DNA from: JBGAPH01 sp046349955
GTDB taxonomy: Bacteria > Planctomycetota > Planctomycetia > Pirellulales > JBGAPH01
Length of the DNA stretch: 64,000 bases
NCBI GenBank assembly: GCA_046349955.1
Contig: JAXMBI010000011.1
Location: 141,175 to 205,174 of the forward strand
Direction of reading: 5' to 3'
Below the pieces are notes generated by a model, which did no database searches, was not told the DNA's origin, and saw only the letters and a list, made by a program, of their open reading frames with translations. Made by a program: the position numbers and the translations under genes. Below are positions 60,638-64,000 of the stretch, piece by piece (positions within the stretch are counted from its first letter, which is position 1; each line of letters starts with the position of its first letter).

Positions 60638-61114
60638 GGTTGTCTCATCGTTGAAGCAGGAGCTAGTTCGCGACGGCACTGTAACCGTTCTGCGGATCGC
60701 TGTAAATCTGCCCGCGGGATTGCTGCCGGGTTTGCCGCCGCCTTTCCCAGCCTGGGCGCCGGAACTCACTCGCACTCTTCCCGCCGTGCGCCGTCTGGTA
60801 CGATGTCCGGCATGGCTCCTCTCCCCCGCCCCCAACAATCCTTGGGGAAGGTCACTAAGCGCCGCGTGAGAACTCAGGATCACGCTGTGCGACCGCTACT
60901 CGAGCTCGCCCGCCCTGCGACGGGCGACCCGTCGGCGAGCCCGGCAACCAGACGGTGGTTATCTGGGGCAAAACGGAGCAGCTTCACGGCAGCGCCAGGC
61001 GCCGGCAGCGTTGGCGAGATCGTCTACCGCGACGACGGTGAGATGGCCGGGCGAACCATGCATGGCGAGGGTAGTTGCTGGCCGACTGCAGAGATGTCGA
61101 CGTCTTGAATTGAG
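60638..61114. other. Intergenic region without a recognised gene
   Basis: These 477 bases lie between the PEP-CTERM start and the tRNA. Frames on both strands are open but carry no signal peptide, domain or ribosome site. The promoter of the PEP-CTERM gene should be in the left part. No function is assigned to the rest. Confidence 0.45.
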
Positions 61115-61197
61115 TGCCGGAGGTGGGACTTGAACCCACACTCTCTTGCGAGAACCGGATTTTGAGTCCGGCGCGTCTGCCATTCCGCCACTCCGGC
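61115..61197 (-). tRNA. tRNA-Leu (anticodon CAA)
   Basis: The minus strand starts GCCGGAGTGGCGGAATGGCA and folds as a class II tRNA. The acceptor stem is GCCGGAG with CTCCGGC, the anticodon stem is CCGGA with TCCGG around loop CTCAAAA, and there is a long variable arm (TTCTCGCAAGAGAGT). The T arm is GTGGG-TTCAAGT-CCCAC. The anticodon CAA reads UUG. The 3' CCA is not encoded. It stands alone next to fumC. Confidence 0.95.
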
Positions 61198-61531
61198 TAG
61201 AGAGGCTTCCCCTGACCCCGCGGGGAGAGGCAAAAGTCTACGATAACCTTACCCACGGGGCAAGCAGAAACGGAACCTGAAGTCGCGGCGGAACGGGTGG
61301 TTGGCGGCAGGAACGGCGCCGGAATCCCACCTGCCAGAACAAGCCTGAGACAACTCGCGGGATTGCAATCGGGCCGGTCAAGGTGTCGCGCGGATGCGGG
61401 GCGCCCGCCGCGCTGGCGGCGCCAACTTCTAGTCCCGTTTGGTGGCCGCTATGATGACGGCTTACGACAGACCCACTTGCCCGTCGAACCCTTCCTGGCT
61501 CTGCGGCACTCCCACTGCCAAACCGAGAGAC
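61198..61531. other. Intergenic region upstream of fumC
   Basis: The 334 bases hold the promoters of fumC and of the minus-strand tRNA. A short perfect CCCCGCGGGG palindrome is near 61217. No gene is recognised. Confidence 0.45.
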
Positions 61532-62956
<1,425 letters not shown>

Positions 62957-63321
62957 GAGCTGATTCCGCCCAATCCAACCAACTTGCGTCTGACTTAGGA
63001 TCAGCGTCCCAGCGAGCGGCGGGGTTCACCCCCGCCGTGCCCTCTCGATGCGTGATTTCCCGCGTTTTTCGAGCGCGACCCCCATTTGAGGGTACTCCGC
63101 TAGCTGCCGCGTGCAATCATTCCTCTGCTCAAGGTGGTTTGGCCGGCGTCCATTTCCTGGTGGACGCCGGCAGTGGAGCGAGCGAAGGCCCTGTCGTGAC
63201 CGGCAGGGCCTTCTCGTTGACTACCTGACCGCTCCCGCGGGCAGGAATTGGGCAACGGTCGGCAGAATCACTTCTAGGCGCGGGTAGGTGGGCCGTGGGA
63301 AAATGCGGCTGGAGGAAACCC
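62957..63321. other. Intergenic region with tandem hairpins after fumC
   Basis: This gap holds two perfect stems: GCCGGCGTCCA/TGGACGCCGGC (63142-63152 and 63161-63171) and GAAGGCCCTG/CAGGGCCTTC (63184-63193 and 63204-63213). They may end fumC transcription. No T-run follows. Otherwise nothing is seen until GGAGGA before the DUF433 gene. Confidence 0.5.
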
Positions 63322-63555
63322 ATGGCTTCGCTGCAGATGTTCGATCGCATCACGTTTGATCCGCAGATTCTCGGCGGCCGCGCCGCCATCCGGGGCATGC
63401 GCATTCCCGTCTCCGTCATCGTCGGCCAGATTGCCCACGGCGCGGACTGGAACGAAGTGCTCGCGGAGTACCCTGACCTGGAGCGCGCGGACATCAAGCA
63501 AGCGCTCGAATATGCCGCTTGGCTCGCTCAAGAGCAGGTGTGGCCCGTTTCGTGA
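63322..63555 (+). CDS. DUF433 domain protein, putative antitoxin
   Basis: The 77-residue protein matches DUF433: MFDRITFDPQILGGRAAIRGMRIPVSVIVGQIAHGADWNEVLAEYPDLERADIKQALEYAAWLAQE in pattern. DUF433 proteins are often the antitoxin beside a DUF5615 PIN-like toxin. The start at 63322 follows GGAGGA by 6 bases. The next gene starts 8 bases after the stop (or overlaps it if a GTG at 63552 is used). Confidence 0.88.
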   Translation: MASLQMFDRITFDPQILGGRAAIRGMRIPVSVIVGQIAHGADWNEVLAEYPDLERADIKQALEYAAWLAQEQVWPVS

Positions 63556-63563
63556 GCCGGTCC

Positions 63564-63932
63564 ATGCGATTCCTCCTCGACATGGGCGTTTCGCAGCGAG
63601 TTGCGGCCCATCTGCGGGCGGCCGGACACGATGTCGTGCATCTGCGAGACGAGGGACTTCAGCGGCTGCCCAACGGCGAGATATTCTGCAAGGCCCACCG
63701 AGAACGTCGATGCGTTCTTACGTTTGATCTCGATTTCGGCGAAATCGTCGCCGGCTCGTCCGGCACTTGCGTGAGCGTTGTCCTGTTTCGTCTTCACAAC
63801 GCGCGAGCCGACAACACGATTGCTCGGCTGGCAAGAGTGCTGCAAGAATCGCAGGTCGATCTCGAATCCGGTGCAATCGTCGTGATCGAGGATGCAAGGC
63901 ATCGAGTGCGGCGTCTTCCTCTGGGTTCCTGA
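63564..63932 (+). CDS. DUF5615 PIN-like protein, putative toxin
   Basis: The 122-residue protein begins MRFLLDMGVSQRVAAHLRAAGHDVVHLRDEG in pattern and has FDLDFGEIV, with acidic residues D6 and the FDLD aspartates that match PIN-type nuclease sites. DUF5615 proteins pair with DUF433 in toxin-antitoxin-like modules and may cleave RNA, though few are tested. The GTG at 63552 would overlap the antitoxin stop (GTGA). The remaining 68 bases of the window hold no gene. Confidence 0.82.
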   Translation: MRFLLDMGVSQRVAAHLRAAGHDVVHLRDEGLQRLPNGEIFCKAHRERRCVLTFDLDFGEIVAGSSGTCVSVVLFRLHNARADNTIARLARVLQESQVDLESGAIVVIEDARHRVRRLPLGS

Positions 63933-64000
63933 ACGCCGACTCGCTCGACCGGAATTGGCTTTACCAGGTCGGCCTTTAAAGGGGGGCGCTCCGTTCAGAA

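Noticed and set aside
60284..61108. Plus-strand frame of 274 codons between the PEP-CTERM gene and tRNA
   Set aside because: It is antisense to the PEP-CTERM gene over much of its length and shows no family feature.

Overview
The window is GC-rich chromosomal DNA from a planctomycete, most likely of the Pirellulales/Pirellulaceae type. The lineage call rests on sequence hallmarks. There are five PEP-CTERM sorting signals (one of them internal), LEPR-XLL-type surface-protein motifs, and two prepilin-like DUF1559-type proteins. Dockerin-like 'LSDFG.LK..FG' calcium-binding repeats end or nearly end three surface proteins. Aromatic-rich secreted proteins and a long GC-rich coding style fit the same picture. 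No insertion sequence, prophage, CRISPR array or rRNA was seen; one tRNA-Leu(CAA) lies near the right end.

Layout. 0.1-10 kb: threonine synthase, a 1369-residue lectin/PPC-domain surface protein, a small DMT-like membrane protein, purN with an overlapping zincin gene, two tandem paralogous PEP-CTERM proteins and a prepilin-like protein. 10-15 kb: two small secreted proteins, a large ABC-2-type permease, an FkbM methyltransferase and a thioredoxin-like protein. 15-21.5 kb: two translationally coupled NxxGxxxF-repeat PEP-CTERM genes. In the first, the PEP-CTERM signal sits in the middle and is followed at once by a LEPR-XLL-like motif and about 17 ELWxTDGT repeats, so it looks like a gene fusion. 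21.5-26 kb: housekeeping genes (accD, scpB, nnrE), a histidine-phosphatase homologue that has lost its catalytic histidines, and another DUF1559-type protein.

26.6-34.4 kb: a complete potassium-uptake operon: a 26-codon mini-ORF, kdpF, kdpA, kdpB, kdpC, a short KdpD (N-terminal ATPase plus Usp domains only) and a separate PAS/HAMP histidine kinase. Neighbouring reading frames overlap by ATGA, and no kdpE is in view. 34.5-38.5 kb: a secreted nitrilase-fold hydrolase, a membrane-anchored SRPBCC protein, and an ArsR/SRPBCC pair with a clear palindromic operator. 39.5-42.4 kb: btaB-btaA (betaine lipid synthesis) next to a metallophosphoesterase that could supply diacylglycerol. 42.6-51.4 kb: padR with a partner membrane gene, hupE, queG, thiO, a lone receiver domain that overlaps zwf tail to tail, and a PmoA-like (DUF6807) protein.

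51.5-59.6 kb is the most interesting block. A minus-strand methyltransferase/FAD oxidoreductase/type III polyketide synthase operon with overlapping genes faces a plus-strand operon of a YceI lipid-binding protein, a second SAM methyltransferase, an ICMT-like membrane methyltransferase and an RND/MMPL transporter. Together they read as synthesis, tailoring, carriage and export of a methylated phenolic or pyrone (quinone-like) lipid. The window closes with a PEP-CTERM protein, tRNA-Leu, fumC and a DUF433/DUF5615 toxin-antitoxin-like pair. GC-rich palindromic repeats are scattered between genes, and several are shared between distant sites. All assignments were made by eye from motifs and context; no database search was run.
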